NCBI GenBank assembly: GCA_029065305.1
Contig: JAIEIQ010000289.1
Span: 1-6,003 of the forward strand
Direction of reading: 5' to 3'
DNA: 6,003 nucleotides
Origin: Oscillospiraceae bacterium
GTDB taxonomy: Bacteria > Bacillota > Clostridia > Oscillospirales > Oscillospiraceae
Under the pieces are notes generated by a model, which saw nothing but the letters and a program-made list of their open reading frames with translations, did no database searches and was not told the DNA's origin. Shown here one piece after another: positions 4,181 through 6,003 of the stretch. The position numbers and the translations under genes were made by a program. The number at the start of each line of letters is the position of its first letter. Within the stretch, counting starts at the first letter, position 1.

Positions 4181-6003
4181 TTAATCCGTCGATTCCTGAA
4201 TAAATTCGTTGCGCCAATAGTGCTGGAGACACAGGAAATCCTGGAAGAGCTCCTTCCGCTCCTTGGGGATCTCATAGGTGAATGTGCCGTCCACCACATA
4301 GGCGTCGTGGATGGAGACTACCGGGAAGACCGCCCGGTAGTCCTCCATGGCCTGCATGAAGGCGGGGCCCTCCCAGCCGCATTGCTCAAAGAGCAGGTTC
4401 ATCAGGTAGCAGGGGGAGATTGTGGGGCCCTCGCCGGTAAAATCGCTGCCCAGGACTGCCTTGGCGGCGTCGTTGGCCCAGAGGAGGTAGCGGGTGGTGT
4501 AATGGAGGCGGAAGCCCTCCTCCCCCTCCGGCTCAATGGGGATCCCCATCTCCTCGTAGAAGATGTTGCCGTCCCCCATCCAGGGGAGGTGGTCGCTGAA
4601 GAGAACCAGCACCACAGGCTCCGGATCTGCCCGGAGCTTGTCCACCATGGCCAGCAGATCCCGGTCCCCCCGCATGATGGCTGCCATGTAGTTGTTCATG
4701 GCGTTCTTGCAGGCGTCGGAGTACTGACTGCCGGTGAGGTATTCAATCCCCGCCCAGTTGCTTTTGGTGTCGTAGGGGCCGTGGCTCTCCACGTTGACCA
4801 CAAAGGAGAAATAGGGCTTTCCGGTGGACTTGTTCTTGACGAAATCGTTGTAGACTTCTGGGTAGAGTATGGCGTCCTCGGGCATGTAGCGGGCGGTGAA
4901 GTTCTCGTAGTCCCCCTCCAGGTAGCGGTAGCGCTCAAAGCCCATATAGGCGTTGACATTCTGGCGGTTATAGAACCACTGGTAGTAGGGGTGGCTCCCC
5001 TCCACGGTGTAGCCCTGACTGCGCAGGTACCAGACATAGGAGTTGGTGTTGCTGCGGAAGTTGTGAAGCTGGTAGTTGCCGGTGAGGAAGCAGCGCTCCG
5101 TGTCGATGGTGCCCCCGGCGAAGATGTTGGTCAGGAGATCGCCGGTAAGGCTCTCCGCCTCCAGGGCGTGGTAGGGGTCATAGCAGCTGTTGTCCAGGCC
5201 GGGGATATCATATAGGGAGAAGTCCACATAGGCCTCCCGCATGACGGCAATAACGTTGACCTTCTTATCCGCAGGGATATCCTCGTCCTGATACTGGGCG
5301 AGAAGCGCGGCGGCGTCCCTTTTGCTGTAGCCGGAGGGGGGGAATTCCACAAAATCCTTGGCGCTGTAGAGAAAGGGGTATGCGAAGCCGTGGGCGATAT
5401 AGCTCTGGGTGGGACTCAGCTTGTTCAGGTACTCGTAGTTTTGAAGGCTGTTGTAGTAGTCCTTGCTCAGGTAGAGGGGTGTCAGGGCGGCAGAGACGAG
5501 AAGAGCGGAGGCCGCAGCGGCGGTCCGGCGCCTCCAGCCGGTGATCCGGCCCCGGACCAGGAAAAAGAGGAGAAGCGTCCCCAGAAGCAGGAGGGAAAAC
5601 ACTACCAGGATTTTCTTGGTGAAAAAAAGGTTGTAGTGGTCCCCGCCGGCCATGGCCTTGGCCTCCCGGAGGATGAGCAGGTCCTCAAGATAGAGGGGGT
5701 CGTCCCGGAAGTGGAGCTTGTAGTAATTGCCTAGGGCGAAGCCGAAGAAGATGCCGCCTCCGGCCAGAAACGCCGCCCAGGCCCGGCCCGTGAGGGCATA
5801 GAAGAAAAAAACCAGCAGGGCCACGGGGAGGGCGTTGAGCAGGAGGAGATCCCAGTGCTGAAAGTAGCTGGGGATGATCTCATTGTCGTAGGGCCCGGCG
5901 GCCAGGACCAGCAGGGTCATGCCCATGCACAGGCCGGCGCAGAGGAGCATAACCCCCCGGTAGGTCAGGTAAATCGCCAGTCTGCCCCGGGACCAGGCTG
6001 GAT
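4181..6003 (-). CDS. LTA-synthase-family phosphoglycerol transferase (membrane sulfatase-fold enzyme), 5' end outside window
   Basis: Enzymes of this family move glycerol phosphate from phosphatidylglycerol to an extracellular polymer, either lipoteichoic acid or a decorated glycan. Numbered from the ATG at 5950 (589 residues), hydrophobic segments lie near 3-19, 35-53, 58-75, 113-132 and 143-158. The extracellular alkaline-phosphatase-fold domain follows at about 230-550. Likely metal/catalytic residues are E239 (VMREAYVD), nucleophile T281 (FAGGTIDTE), and D453-H454 (LFSDH), with H320, R329 and H390 nearby. The spacings 42 and 172 resemble 45 and 175 in S. aureus LtaS (E255, T300, D475/H476). 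The frame stays open to the window edge through RGRLAIYLTYRGV, a basic loop before a membrane segment. The ATG at 5950 is probably internal and the true start lies outside. The polymer acceptor is unknown. Confidence 0.9.
   Translation of the reverse strand, partial: PAWSRGRLAIYLTYRGVMLLCAGLCMGMTLLVLAAGPYDNEIIPSYFQHWDLLLLNALPVALLVFFFYALTGRAWAAFLAGGGIFFGFALGNYYKLHFRDDPLYLEDLLILREAKAMAGGDHYNLFFTKKILVVFSLLLLGTLLLFFLVRGRITGWRRRTAAAASALLVSAALTPLYLSKDYYNSLQNYEYLNKLSPTQSYIAHGFAYPFLYSAKDFVEFPPSGYSKRDAAALLAQYQDEDIPADKKVNVIAVMREAYVDFSLYDIPGLDNSCYDPYHALEAESLTGDLLTNIFAGGTIDTERCFLTGNYQLHNFRSNTNSYVWYLRSQGYTVEGSHPYYQWFYNRQNVNAYMGFERYRYLEGDYENFTARYMPEDAILYPEVYNDFVKNKSTGKPYFSFVVNVESHGPYDTKSNWAGIEYLTGSQYSDACKNAMNNYMAAIMRGDRDLLAMVDKLRADPEPVVLVLFSDHLPWMGDGNIFYEEMGIPIEPEGEEGFRLHYTTRYLLWANDAAKAVLGSDFTGEGPTISPCYLMNLLFEQCGWEGPAFMQAMEDYRAVFPVVSIHDAYVVDGTFTYEIPKERKELFQDFLCLQHYWRNEFIQESTD

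Noticed and set aside
4073..5215. 380-codon + strand frame antisense to the LTA-synthase-like gene
   Set aside because: Its Val/Gly/Ala-rich composition is typical of the complement of a GC-rich gene. It has no recognisable motifs, while the - strand frame has a full catalytic set.

Overview
The window looks like one end of an assembled contig from a GC-rich, Gram-positive anaerobe of the class Clostridia. An Oscillospirales-type gut or environmental lineage is my best guess. The grounds are an acetyl-CoA synthase of the bacterial (Moorella-like) type, an LTA-synthase-family membrane enzyme, strong AGGAGG-like ribosome binding sites and strong G/C preference at third codon positions. The taxonomic call is inference.

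Bases 1-43 do not look genomic. They match the Illumina Nextera/Tn5 read-1 adapter with a few substitutions, so the natural sequence starts at about base 44. It starts inside acsB (44-2050, + strand), the acetyl-CoA synthase subunit of the Wood-Ljungdahl pathway. All six A-cluster cysteines are present, and only the first ~60 residues are missing. The rest of an acs/CODH cluster, if present, would lie off the left edge.

Everything to the right of acsB is on the - strand and converges on it. A strong hairpin at 2073-2114, with its U-tract on the - strand, separates the two directions. Reading the - strand from right to left: an LTA-synthase-like phosphoglycerol transferase (6003-4181, open at the right edge); a 56-residue unrecognised protein 28 nt downstream (4152-3982); a 66-nt spacer with a small inverted repeat; a FadR-type GntR regulator (3846-3094) with its own recognisable promoter; and a Dam/DpnII-type adenine methyltransferase (3097-2138). 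The methyltransferase GTG start overlaps the regulator's TGA stop.

Functionally the window holds three separate units: C1/acetyl-CoA metabolism, envelope polymer modification, and a regulator-methylase pair. Nothing in the sequence ties them into one system. I see no CRISPR array, tRNA, rRNA, insertion sequence or restriction endonuclease, and no gene-free stretch over 300 bases. The most notable results are the adapter remnant with its artificial stop codon, and the translationally coupled gntR-dam pair.
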